DNA of 10,193 nt from DAIDKA01 sp049792815 (lineage in GTDB: Bacteria; Pseudomonadota; Gammaproteobacteria; Steroidobacterales; Steroidobacteraceae), in assembly GCA_049792815.1 (NCBI GenBank), contig JBARBG010000113.1, positions 1 through 10,193 on the forward strand. The letters are read 5' to 3'. Below the pieces are notes generated by a model that did not search any database, was not told the DNA's origin, and saw only the letters and a list, made by a program, of their open reading frames with translations. Numbering within the stretch: position 1 is the stretch's first letter; the number at the start of each line of letters is the position of its first letter. Positions 1-6,287 of the stretch are shown piece by piece. The position numbers and the translations under genes are program-made.

Positions 1-109
1 GTGCATTGCCGGCCGGCAATCGCAGTATGGCCATGACTGAAACCAGGCCGTACAGCACGGCCAATACACCGGCTGCAATCGCTATCCACAACCAACTCGC
101 GGCATCCAT
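1..109 (-). CDS. hppA: Membrane-bound proton-translocating pyrophosphatase, N-terminal fragment
   Basis: Only the first 36 codons are inside the window, and the gene continues past the left edge. The reading starts at an ATG at 109-107. It encodes one hydrophobic segment (about residues 6-29) containing VLAVLYGLVSV and ending in PAGNA. Membrane pyrophosphatases typically begin with such a helix (LA-LYG), followed by a GNA(R/Q)M stretch. The enzyme couples PPi hydrolysis (or synthesis) to proton movement across the cytoplasmic membrane. The gene lies 107 bases downstream of pfp on the same strand, an arrangement described in methanotrophs such as Methylococcus, which supports the call. A GGGGG run 6-10 bases before the ATG is a possible weak ribosome site; an in-frame TTG two codons upstream is an alternative start. 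The ion selectivity and catalytic residues cannot be judged because they lie outside the window. Confidence 0.75.
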   Translation of the reverse strand, partial: MDAASWLWIAIAAGVLAVLYGLVSVMAILRLPAGNA

Positions 110-154
110 CAGCAAACCCCCAGAAGAGCAGATTCCGTAACTTCGTATTGTTTG

Positions 155-172
155 GCCCAGGCGGTCCCGGGC
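155..172 (-). other. Hairpin between pfp and hppA
   Basis: On the minus strand, GCCCGGG and CCTGGGC can pair as a 7-bp stem (one G-U wobble) around a 4-base loop. It lies about 45 bases after the pfp stop and about 45 bases before the hppA start. No run of U follows, so it is not a classic intrinsic terminator. It could be an RNA-processing or partial-termination element that sets different pfp and hppA levels, but that is inference. Confidence 0.35.
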
Positions 173-216
173 AGCCGAAAACTTATATCACACAGGCATG
201 CGTGCGGGGCACACCC

Positions 217-1503
217 TCAGACTTTGAAGTCAGTCTTGAGCTTGCGGCGCACGGGCGCGCCCTTGATTCGCACATAATCCGGCAGCCCGTCCTTGAACGG
301 TGGATAGGCTTCCCCGGCGACCAGCGGTTCCAGGTACCTGCGGCACGCGGCAGTGATGCCGAAACCATCGGCAGTAATGAAATCGCGCGGCATTTTCTTT
401 TCCTGGTTCGCAACTTGCGCCAGCGGCACGTGGCCGATGACCCAGCGGTATGGCTTCGCGGACTTGCGCACGATGGTGGGCATCACGGCATTGTGGCCCT
501 TGACTGCAAGTTCCACTGCGGCCTTGCCGCAGGCATAGGCCTGTTCAACATCCACTTTGGAGGCGATGTGGCGGGCCGAGCGTTGCAGATAGTCGGCCAC
601 GGCCCAGTGATATTTGTAGCCGTGCGCCTCCCTTACCATGTTGGCGACCACCGGACCTACGCCACCGAGCTGCGCGTGCCCGAAGGCATCCTTGGTGCCG
701 GCCTCGGCCAGGAAGCGGCCATCCGGATACGCGGCGCCCTCCGAGACCACGACGACGCAGTAGCCGCAGTGGTCCACGCTGAGTTTGACCTTGGCCAGGA
801 AGGCTGCCTGGTCAAAGGGAATTTCCGGAAACAGGATGATGTGTGGTGCTTCATCGGGCTTGCGTCCGGCGAGGCCGGAGGCGGCGGCAATCCAGCCGGC
901 ATGGCGACCCATCACCTCGAGCACGAACACCTTGGTCGACGTGCGCGCCATCGACGCCACATCCATGGCCGCCTCGCGGGTGGAGACGGCGATGTACTTG
1001 GCCACCGAGCCGAATCCCGGACAGCAGTCGGTGTGCGGCAGATCGTTGTCGACGGTTTTCGGCACCCCGACGCAAGTGATCGGATAGCCCAGCGACTGCG
1101 ACAGCTGCGACACCTTCAGGGCGGTGTCCATGGAGTCGTTGCCGCCGTTGTAGAAAAAGTAGCCGATGTCATGGGCACGGAACACTTCGATCAGACGCTC
1201 GTACTCGGCCCGGTTCTGTTCCAGGCTCTTGAGTTTGAAACGCGCTGAACCGAAGGCGCCCGCGGGCGTGTGTTTGAGGCCACGTATGGTGTGGCGGCTT
1301 TCCTTGCCGACATCGATCAGATCCTCGGTCAGCGCGCCAATAATGCCGTGACGGCCCGCGTAGAGCGTACCGATCTGCCGCGGATACTTCATGGCGGCTT
1401 CGATCACACCGCACGCGGAGGCATTGATGACGGCGGTGACGCCGCCGGACTGGGCATAAAAGGCGTTGCGCTGCGCGCTTGATCTGCTGGTTTTTCGAGT
1501 CAT
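217..1503 (-). CDS. pfp: Pyrophosphate-dependent 6-phosphofructokinase
   Basis: This 428-residue cytoplasmic enzyme interconverts fructose 6-phosphate + PPi and fructose 1,6-bisphosphate + Pi. The donor specificity is readable. In the GGNDS motif (residues 120-124), Asp123 replaces the glycine of ATP-dependent enzymes. In PKTVDND (148-154), Lys149 replaces a second glycine. Both changes are the known marks of PPi use. Asp152 corresponds to the catalytic base, and MGRHAGW (198-204) is the sugar-phosphate-binding MGR motif. The C-terminal region keeps QEKKMPRDF, common in this subfamily. AQSGG at residues 17-21 sits near the N-terminus as expected, so the ATG at 1503 is a sensible start although no clear ribosome site precedes it. 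hppA follows on the same strand and adk is divergent. Because the reaction is reversible, the enzyme may serve both glycolysis and gluconeogenesis. No ATP-type phosphofructokinase is visible in the window. Confidence 0.95.
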   Translation of the reverse strand: MTRKTSRSSAQRNAFYAQSGGVTAVINASACGVIEAAMKYPRQIGTLYAGRHGIIGALTEDLIDVGKESRHTIRGLKHTPAGAFGSARFKLKSLEQNRAEYERLIEVFRAHDIGYFFYNGGNDSMDTALKVSQLSQSLGYPITCVGVPKTVDNDLPHTDCCPGFGSVAKYIAVSTREAAMDVASMARTSTKVFVLEVMGRHAGWIAAASGLAGRKPDEAPHIILFPEIPFDQAAFLAKVKLSVDHCGYCVVVVSEGAAYPDGRFLAEAGTKDAFGHAQLGGVGPVVANMVREAHGYKYHWAVADYLQRSARHIASKVDVEQAYACGKAAVELAVKGHNAVMPTIVRKSAKPYRWVIGHVPLAQVANQEKKMPRDFITADGFGITAACRRYLEPLVAGEAYPPFKDGLPDYVRIKGAPVRRKLKTDFKV

Positions 1504-1675
1504 TTGGCGTCGCCGTCAGCGGCCGGAAAAGGGCTTGCCAGAATAGCCAAAATCATGAGGATCGTGTGCCTTTCAGGGCCTTCATTGACCAACCCCTGCG
1601 TGGCCGGTAACGTGGCCAGCCTTAATAAGTCCGGGCAGATCGGCCCAAAGGCCGACCAGGGGGGCGGAAGTTCAT
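1504..1675. promoter_or_regulatory. Divergent control region between pfp and adk
   Basis: This 172-base stretch separates the divergent pfp and adk starts and holds no convincing gene, so both promoters must lie in or near it. Toward adk, a TTGACC hexamer at 1585-1590 is followed 17 bases later by TAACGT at 1608-1613, a weak -10 match. Toward pfp, the minus strand has TATTCT (about 1540-1545) without a good -35. The stretch AGGGGGGCGGAAG just before the adk ATG (about 1659-1670) can serve as its ribosome site. The location is firm; the individual promoter boxes are guesses by eye. Confidence 0.45.
1640..1655 (+). other. Perfect 6-bp hairpin in the adk leader
   Basis: TCGGCC and GGCCGA form a perfect 6-bp stem around the loop CAAA. 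It lies immediately upstream of the purine-rich ribosome-site region and 20 bases before the adk ATG. In a transcript it could protect the 5' end or tune initiation. No U-run follows, so it is not a terminator. Any regulatory role is inference. Confidence 0.4.
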
Positions 1676-2542
1676 ATGCGCATCGTATTATTGGGACCTC
1701 CGGGTTCGGGCAAGGGCACTCAATCGCAGCGCCTGATCGCAGGCCACGGCATACCCCAGATTTCCACCGGCGACCTGCTGCGCGCCGCCGTCGCGGCGCA
1801 GAGCAAGCTGGGCATCGCGGCCAAGTCCGCGATGGCTGCCGGCAAGCTCGTGGATGACCAGATCGTCCTGGGCATGATTCGGGAACGGCTGGCGCTGCCC
1901 GATGTGGCCCGGGGCTTCATTCTCGACGGTTTCCCCCGCAACCTCTCCCAGGCGGCCGCGCTCGAGGAGCTGTTGAAGCAGGTCGGTCAGCCGCTCGATA
2001 TCGTCGTTTTGATGCAGGTCGACAACGATGAGCTGGTGCGCCGCATCGGCGGCCGTCGTACCTGCCGCAACTGTGGCCGCGTATTCAATATTTTCACCTC
2101 ACCGCCGGCAGCGGGCGAAAGCTGCCCCAAGACCGGCGCGGCGCATGATCTGTTCCAGCGTCCCGACGACAATGAAGCAACGGTCGCCGAGCGCCTCAAG
2201 GTCTACGACGAGAAGACCCGCCCGCTGGCCCATTTTTATGAGCAGCGCGGGCTGCTGCAACGGATCAATGCGCAAGGCGAACTGGATGTCGTGACGGCCA
2301 GGCTCGAGGCGGTATTGAGCAGCACCACCAGGCCATCGGCCCCGCGCAAGGCGGCTGCCAAACGGACCCCTGCGAGGCGGCCCGCAGGCAAACCCGCGCG
2401 CAAACCAAAGAAGCGGTCCGCCAAGAAACCGGCAACCCGCAAGCCGGCACGCAAAAGTGCGGCCAGGAAGTCAGCAAGAAAGTCAGCCAAGAAGTCAGCC
2501 AAGAAGTCAGCCAGAAAGGCTGCGCCGCGCCGTCATCGCTGA
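1676..2542 (+). CDS. adk: Adenylate kinase with Lys/Arg-rich C-terminal tail
   Basis: This 288-residue protein has a core that interconverts 2 ADP and ATP + AMP in the cytoplasm. The P-loop is GPPGSGKGT (residues 7-15), the AMP-site motif STGDLLR spans 30-36, and DGFPRN (84-89) is the family signature. The long LID has Cys130, Cys133 and Cys150, but Thr153 stands where a fourth metal ligand would be. It ends in LFQRPDDN, and the core finishes near residue 217, the usual length. Beyond it lies a 70-residue tail (219-288) with 32 Lys/Arg and no acidic residue, resembling histone H1 or AlgP tails. The tail is low complexity and partly encoded by 12-base tandem repeats. The tail could bind nucleic acid or polyphosphate; that is inference. 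The ATG at 1676 directly precedes the P-loop strand and follows a purine-rich ribosome site. pfp is divergent. Confidence 0.95.
   Translation: MRIVLLGPPGSGKGTQSQRLIAGHGIPQISTGDLLRAAVAAQSKLGIAAKSAMAAGKLVDDQIVLGMIRERLALPDVARGFILDGFPRNLSQAAALEELLKQVGQPLDIVVLMQVDNDELVRRIGGRRTCRNCGRVFNIFTSPPAAGESCPKTGAAHDLFQRPDDNEATVAERLKVYDEKTRPLAHFYEQRGLLQRINAQGELDVVTARLEAVLSSTTRPSAPRKAAAKRTPARRPAGKPARKPKKRSAKKPATRKPARKSAARKSARKSAKKSAKKSARKAAPRRHR
2465..2524 (+). repeat. 12-base tandem repeats inside the adk tail
   Basis: Five consecutive 12-base units encode SARK/SAKK-type tetrapeptides. Units at 2489-2500 and 2501-2512 are identical (AAGAAGTCAGCC). The units at 2465-2476 and 2477-2488 differ by a few bases, and 2513-2524 is degenerate. 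The unit length is a multiple of three, so gain or loss of units by slippage would keep the frame and change only tail length. Confidence 0.85.
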
Positions 2543-2548
2543 GGCGGC

Positions 2549-2566
2549 TGGCGCGATCGCGCGCCA
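2549..2566. terminator. GC hairpin between convergent adk and kinase genes
   Basis: TGGCGCG and CGCGCCA form a perfect 7-bp stem around the loop ATCG. It fills almost all of the 25-base gap between the convergent stop codons of adk (ends 2542) and the hybrid kinase gene (ends 2568). Its position suits a bidirectional transcription stop, but neither side has a U-run, so it may act only as an RNA 3'-end stabiliser or work with Rho. Confidence 0.45.
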
Positions 2567-2567
2567 C

Positions 2568-3755
2568 TCAGGTGCGCCGTGTCAGTTGCGCCACGGCGCT
2601 GACGAGTTCGTCGGGTTCGGCGGGCCTTGTGAGGTGCATCTGGAACCCGGCATCGTGGGCGCGCACCGCATCCTCGGGGCGCGCGAAATCCGTGAGCGCG
2701 ATGGCGGGCAGCTCCTGGGCGCTGAGCTTGGCGCGCACGGCCCGGATCAGGTCGTAACCATTGCGACCCGGCATGGTCAGATCCGCGACCAGCACATCGG
2801 CATGGAAGGTGCGCAGGGCCTGCAGCGCTGAATCCGCGCTGGTCGCCGTGGCCACCAGGGCGCGCGCGCTGCTCAAGTTCTGGCGGGCACGTTCCAGCGT
2901 TTCCTTGTCGTCATCCACGAGCAGCACCCGCAGCCCGTGCAGGTCGGCGCTCTCCAGCACGACCACATCGGCCACGGGCTCGTGCGGCGCCAGCCGCGGC
3001 AGCAGCGTGCTGAATGTCGCGCCATGACCTTCCCCGGCGCTGCTCGCCGAGACCCTGCCGCCATGAAGCTCGATCACCTGTTTGACGATGACCAGCCCCA
3101 GCCCCAGCCCCGGCGGACCGCGGCGCGGCCCCTCGCTGCGACTGAAGCGGTCGAACACCATGTTCAAGGCGGCTGGGCTCAGGCCAATGCCGCTGTCCGT
3201 GATATTCACTTCCCAGTTGCCCTGGGCGCGCGCCAGTGTCGCGGTGATGACGCCGCCGCGTGGTGTGAACTTCACGGCGTTGTTGAGCAGGTTCCACACC
3301 ACCTGCTGCAGTCGCTGCCGATCACCGAACACCAGGCAGGCCTGCGGAGGAATATTCTTTTCCAGTCGCACGCCCTTGGCGTCGGCGGTCGCCTGCATGG
3401 TTTCGAGCGCGGCCTCCACGATCTGCGCCAGATCCGTTTCTTCCGGATCCAGTCGCAGGCGGCCACTGAGCAGGCCGCTCATGTCGATGAGGTCATCCAC
3501 CAGCTGGGCGAGTATGCGCACATTGCGATCGATGGTCTGGCCACCGCGCTGCACGTCTTCTGGCGCCAGGCGACCGGATTCCAGCAGGCGCGACCAGCCA
3601 AGGACGGCGTGCAGCGGGGCGCGCAGCTCGTGCCCAAGGGTTGACAGGAACTCGTCCTTGAGGCGGCTGACGCGTTCGGCCTCCACCCGCAATGCACGCT
3701 CGTCGACGAGGCGCTGCCGCGGATCATCGGTTTCATGTGCGCCGTTCCCGTCCAT
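2568..3755 (-). CDS. Sensorless hybrid histidine kinase with C-terminal receiver domain
   Basis: This 395-residue protein is read from the ATG at 3755. Residues 15-35 are probably coiled coil. The HisKA H-box contains STLGHELRAPLH with phospho-acceptor His42. The ATPase domain has the N-box NLLNNAVKFT (155-164), DSGIG (187-191) and GLGLGL (216-221). The receiver (about 275-392) has acidic Asp281-283, phospho-acceptor Asp325 (ADLTMPG) and Thr355. The usual lysine of the KP pair is Arg377 (TRP). There is no sensor, PAS or membrane segment, so the protein is probably soluble and takes its input from a partner. The open frame extends upstream to 3956, but those residues are Arg/Ser/Pro-rich, overlap rnd in another frame and are very likely not translated. 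The gene follows the rnd stop by 7 bases, so the two are probably cotranscribed. Its output and target are unknown. Confidence 0.88.
   Translation of the reverse strand: MDGNGAHETDDPRQRLVDERALRVEAERVSRLKDEFLSTLGHELRAPLHAVLGWSRLLESGRLAPEDVQRGGQTIDRNVRILAQLVDDLIDMSGLLSGRLRLDPEETDLAQIVEAALETMQATADAKGVRLEKNIPPQACLVFGDRQRLQQVVWNLLNNAVKFTPRGGVITATLARAQGNWEVNITDSGIGLSPAALNMVFDRFSRSEGPRRGPPGLGLGLVIVKQVIELHGGRVSASSAGEGHGATFSTLLPRLAPHEPVADVVVLESADLHGLRVLLVDDDKETLERARQNLSSARALVATATSADSALQALRTFHADVLVADLTMPGRNGYDLIRAVRAKLSAQELPAIALTDFARPEDAVRAHDAGFQMHLTRPAEPDELVSAVAQLTRRT
3092..3111 (-). repeat. GGGCTG hexamer repeats in the kinase ATP-lid coding sequence
   Basis: On the minus strand, three GGGCTG units in a row encode the GLGLGL glycine-rich lid of the kinase. 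The run contains three GGGG blocks and a terminal GG separated by CT, so it could slip in steps of two codons or form a two-layer G-quadruplex. The protein motif is standard; only the uniform codon choice is notable. Confidence 0.55.
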
Positions 3756-3762
3756 CAGGCGA

Positions 3763-4836
3763 TCATAGCGCTGCCAGCAGCCGTTGGCCGATGACTTCGC
3801 GTCGCCAGCCTGACATAACGGCCGCGTCAGGCTGCCCGTCCGCCAGCTGCTCGAGATCGCGCCGGGTGGCGAGGATTTCGGGCGGCAGGTTGAACTCGGT
3901 GGCGACGGCCTGGTGAACCGCCGACAACTTCTTGAACAGCGCCGTCTTCTGGGCATCGGGCGCGCCGCGCGAGGTGATGCGCGGCAGCGCCGCGGGCATT
4001 CGGGCGGCCTCGATCAGCCCCAGCACTTCAGCGCCGTTGTGCTTGATGAAACCGGGCTGCATGTCGGGCAGTCCCGCCAGCTCCTCGAGGGTCCGCGGTA
4101 CCCTGACCACGATATCGCGCAGCACTGCGTCTTCCAGAATCCAGCCGCGCGGGCGATTGCGTTCGTCGGCGCGACGTTCGCGCCAGGCCGCCAGCGATTG
4201 CGCCAGGCGCGAACGGTCGGCATCCAGTGACTTGAAGGAGCGGATGCGCAACCACGCCGCCTGCGGATCGACCGCGTAGTCGGCCGGATCCGCGAGCGCC
4301 GCCAGTTCCTCCGCAAGCCAGGCCAGGCGCTCCAGGCGGGTCAGTTCCTGAAGCAGGTGAGCGCGAATCGGCAGCAGGTAGCGGACATCATCCAGCGCGT
4401 AGTCGATCTGCTCCGCCGACAGCGGGCGCCGCGACCAGTCCGTTCGGGTATGCGCCTTGCTCAGTTCCCGACCCGTCACACGCCGCACCAGCTCGGCATA
4501 TCCGATCTGTGCGGGCATTCCGGTCAACGCCGCCGCGATCTGGGTATCAAACACCGGCGTGACGAAGCCCGCGGCGGGCAGCAGCACCTCGATGTCCTGG
4601 CGACAGGCGTGCATCACCTTGATGCCGGGGCCGCCGAATGCCGCGTGCAGGGGTGACAGGTCCGGCTGCGCCAGGGGATCCACGCACCAGGCGCCCGTGG
4701 CGTCCGCGATCTGCAGCAGGCACAGCTCCGCCCGATAGGTACGTTCGCGCAGAAACTCGGTGTCCAGCGCGATGGCAGGGGCCTGCAGCAAACGCTGGGC
4801 GAGTGCTTCAAGGTCCTGCCGTTGTGTGATCGTCAT
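3763..4836 (-). CDS. rnd: Ribonuclease D
   Basis: This 357-residue DEDD-family 3'-5' exoribonuclease trims tRNA and other small RNA 3' ends in the cytoplasm. The catalytic residues are visible: Asp25 and Glu27 in LDTEFLRERTY, Asp81 in HACRQDIEVL, and Tyr146 with Asp150 in DYALDDVRYL, which makes it the DEDDy class. An HRDC-type helical domain follows (about 205-285, including LEELAGLPDM), with a second helical region toward the C-terminus. The length is close to E. coli RNase D (375). The start is the ATG at 4836; the first catalytic strand begins about 20 residues later, as in relatives, but no good ribosome site is visible. The gene is divergent from mpl over 41 bases, and the hybrid kinase gene lies 7 bases downstream. 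The pairing with a signalling kinase is not a functional link known to me. Confidence 0.95.
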   Translation of the reverse strand: MTITQRQDLEALAQRLLQAPAIALDTEFLRERTYRAELCLLQIADATGAWCVDPLAQPDLSPLHAAFGGPGIKVMHACRQDIEVLLPAAGFVTPVFDTQIAAALTGMPAQIGYAELVRRVTGRELSKAHTRTDWSRRPLSAEQIDYALDDVRYLLPIRAHLLQELTRLERLAWLAEELAALADPADYAVDPQAAWLRIRSFKSLDADRSRLAQSLAAWRERRADERNRPRGWILEDAVLRDIVVRVPRTLEELAGLPDMQPGFIKHNGAEVLGLIEAARMPAALPRITSRGAPDAQKTALFKKLSAVHQAVATEFNLPPEILATRRDLEQLADGQPDAAVMSGWRREVIGQRLLAAL

Positions 4837-4838
4837 CG

Positions 4839-4877
4839 TTGCTTTTGATCCGGATTTTGTCTGTTAATGTGCGCATT
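4839..4877 (+). promoter_or_regulatory. Candidate mpl promoter and start-codon dyad
   Basis: Only 41 bases separate the rnd and mpl starts. On the plus strand, TTGCTT (4839-4844) and GTTAAT (4863-4868), 18 bases apart, are a fair -35/-10 pair. The -10 would end 9 bases before the mpl ATG at 4878, implying a very short or absent leader. GCGCAT-T-ATGCGC (4871-4883) is a perfect dyad that includes the start codon and could be an operator. These are by-eye matches without measured support. Confidence 0.35.
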
Positions 4878-6287
4878 ATGCGCGTTCATATACTGGGAAT
4901 CTGCGGCACCTTCATGGGCGGCATTGCCGCCATCGCCAAGGCGGCCGGCCACAAGGTGACCGGCTCCGACCGCAACGTCTACCCGCCCATGAGTACGCAG
5001 CTGCGGGCCATGGGGATCGACCTGGTCGAAGGCTTCGAGGCCGCGCAGCTGGACCTGGCGCCCGATGTGGTCGTGGTCGGCAATGTCATGACGCGCGGCG
5101 TGCCGGTCGTGGAAGCGCTACTGGATCGCGGCCTGCCCTATACCTCGGGACCTGAATGGCTGGCGCGCGAAGTTCTCAAGGACCGCTGGGTGCTGGCGGT
5201 GGCGGGTACGCATGGCAAGACCACCACTGCGTCGCTGCTCGCGTGGATCCTCGAGTACGCCGGCCTCGCGCCGGGTTTCCTCATCGGCGGGGTGCCGGCG
5301 AACTTCGGGAGCAGCGCGCGCCTGGGCGCCGCCCCCTTCTTTGTCATCGAGGCGGACGAGTACGACACCGCGTTTTTCGACAAGCGCGCGAAGTTTGTCC
5401 ACTACCACCCGCGCACCGTGGTGCTGAACAATCTGGAATTCGACCACGCCGACATCTATCCGGATGTCGCGGCCATCCAGCGGCAGTTCCATCACCTGGT
5501 GCGCACCGTACCCGGTTCCGGCAGCATCATCTGGAATGCCGGCGATGAGCGGCTGGCGCAGACCCTGAAGATGGGCTGCTGGACGCCCTTGCAGGGATTC
5601 TCGGGTGCTGCGAGCGGCCCGGGGGTCCAGGCGCGCTGGCGCGCCGGCTCGGTGGGTGCGGCCGATTACTCGCGCTTCGAGGTGCTCGAAGCCGGCGCGG
5701 TTCGCGGCACCGTCGAATGGGATGTGATGGGTGCGCACAACATGGAGAACGCCCTGGCCGCCATCGCGGCCGCGCACCATGCCGGTGTCCCGGTGGCCAC
5801 CGCCATCGCGGCGTTGCGCGGCTTCAAGGGCATTGCGCGGCGCATGCAGCTGCGCGGCGAAGTGCGCGGCATTCGCGTCTACGATGATTTCGCACACCAT
5901 CCGACGGCAATCGCCACGACCGTGGACGGCCTGCGCCGCCGCGTCGGGCGGGCGCGCATTCTGGCGGTGCTCGAGCTGCGTTCCAACACCATGCGCATGG
6001 GCGTGCACAACGATCTCATCGCACCGGCGCTGGCCGCGGCCGATGAAGTCTTCATTTTCACCCCACCTGACCTGGGGTGGGATACCGCGCCCCTGATTCG
6101 CGAATTGGGTGCGCGCGGACACGCGGTGCCGAGCATCGAGGCCATGACCGCCACGCTCAGCGCCCAGGCGGTCGCCGGCGACAACCTGCTGGTCATGAGC
6201 AATGGCGGATTTGGCGGCCTGCACGAGAAACTGTTGACGGCGTTGCGCGAGACCTCGGCTAATGACGCCAGCGACGCCGGCTCCTGA
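4878..6287 (+). CDS. mpl: UDP-MurNAc:L-Ala-gamma-D-Glu-meso-DAP ligase (murein peptide recycling)
   Basis: This 469-residue cytoplasmic Mur-ligase family enzyme attaches recycled L-Ala-gamma-D-Glu-meso-diaminopimelate to UDP-MurNAc using ATP, returning it to peptidoglycan synthesis. MRVHILGICGTFMGG at the N-terminus matches E. coli Mpl (457 residues) almost exactly, which fixes the start at the ATG at 4878 rather than an in-frame TTG at 4839. The ATP loop AGTHGKTTT spans residues 109-117, FVIEADEYD (155-163) and NNLEFDHADI (184-193) form the central ligase domain, and YDDFAHHPT (335-343) with LELRSNTM (365-372) marks the C-terminal domain. NGGFGG lies at 442-447. It differs from MurC in these Mpl-specific stretches. 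A Lon-domain gene overlaps its 3' end by 26 bases, suggesting cotranscription. The presence of Mpl implies a cell wall with meso-diaminopimelate and active muropeptide recycling. Confidence 0.97.
   Translation: MRVHILGICGTFMGGIAAIAKAAGHKVTGSDRNVYPPMSTQLRAMGIDLVEGFEAAQLDLAPDVVVVGNVMTRGVPVVEALLDRGLPYTSGPEWLAREVLKDRWVLAVAGTHGKTTTASLLAWILEYAGLAPGFLIGGVPANFGSSARLGAAPFFVIEADEYDTAFFDKRAKFVHYHPRTVVLNNLEFDHADIYPDVAAIQRQFHHLVRTVPGSGSIIWNAGDERLAQTLKMGCWTPLQGFSGAASGPGVQARWRAGSVGAADYSRFEVLEAGAVRGTVEWDVMGAHNMENALAAIAAAHHAGVPVATAIAALRGFKGIARRMQLRGEVRGIRVYDDFAHHPTAIATTVDGLRRRVGRARILAVLELRSNTMRMGVHNDLIAPALAAADEVFIFTPPDLGWDTAPLIRELGARGHAVPSIEAMTATLSAQAVAGDNLLVMSNGGFGGLHEKLLTALRETSANDASDAGS

Noticed and set aside
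148..1248. Long plus-strand open frame (366 codons) opposite pfp
   Set aside because: It is antisense to a gene with full catalytic motifs, has no recognisable domain, and is His/Arg/Gly-rich as expected for the mirror of a GC-rich gene.
2465..2524. Tandem repeats as a CRISPR array or mobile-element end
   Set aside because: The units are 12 bases with no spacers and are in frame within a low-complexity protein tail.
1..2542. The hppA-pfp-adk group as a wholly new system
   Set aside because: PPi-dependent phosphofructokinase linked to a membrane pyrophosphatase is already described in methanotrophs; only the tailed adk is unusual.
2937..3768. Two overlapping plus-strand open frames opposite the histidine kinase gene
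   Set aside because: They are antisense shadows of the kinase reading frame, with no family features.
3756..3956. 67-codon upstream extension of the histidine kinase
   Set aside because: The extension overlaps rnd in another frame and is Arg/Ser/Pro-rich without a domain; the ATG at 3755 follows the rnd stop by 7 bases and suits the gene.
4839..4877. TTG-initiated 13-codon extension of mpl
   Set aside because: Mpl homologues begin exactly at MR(I/V)HILGICGTFMGG, which corresponds to the ATG at 4878.
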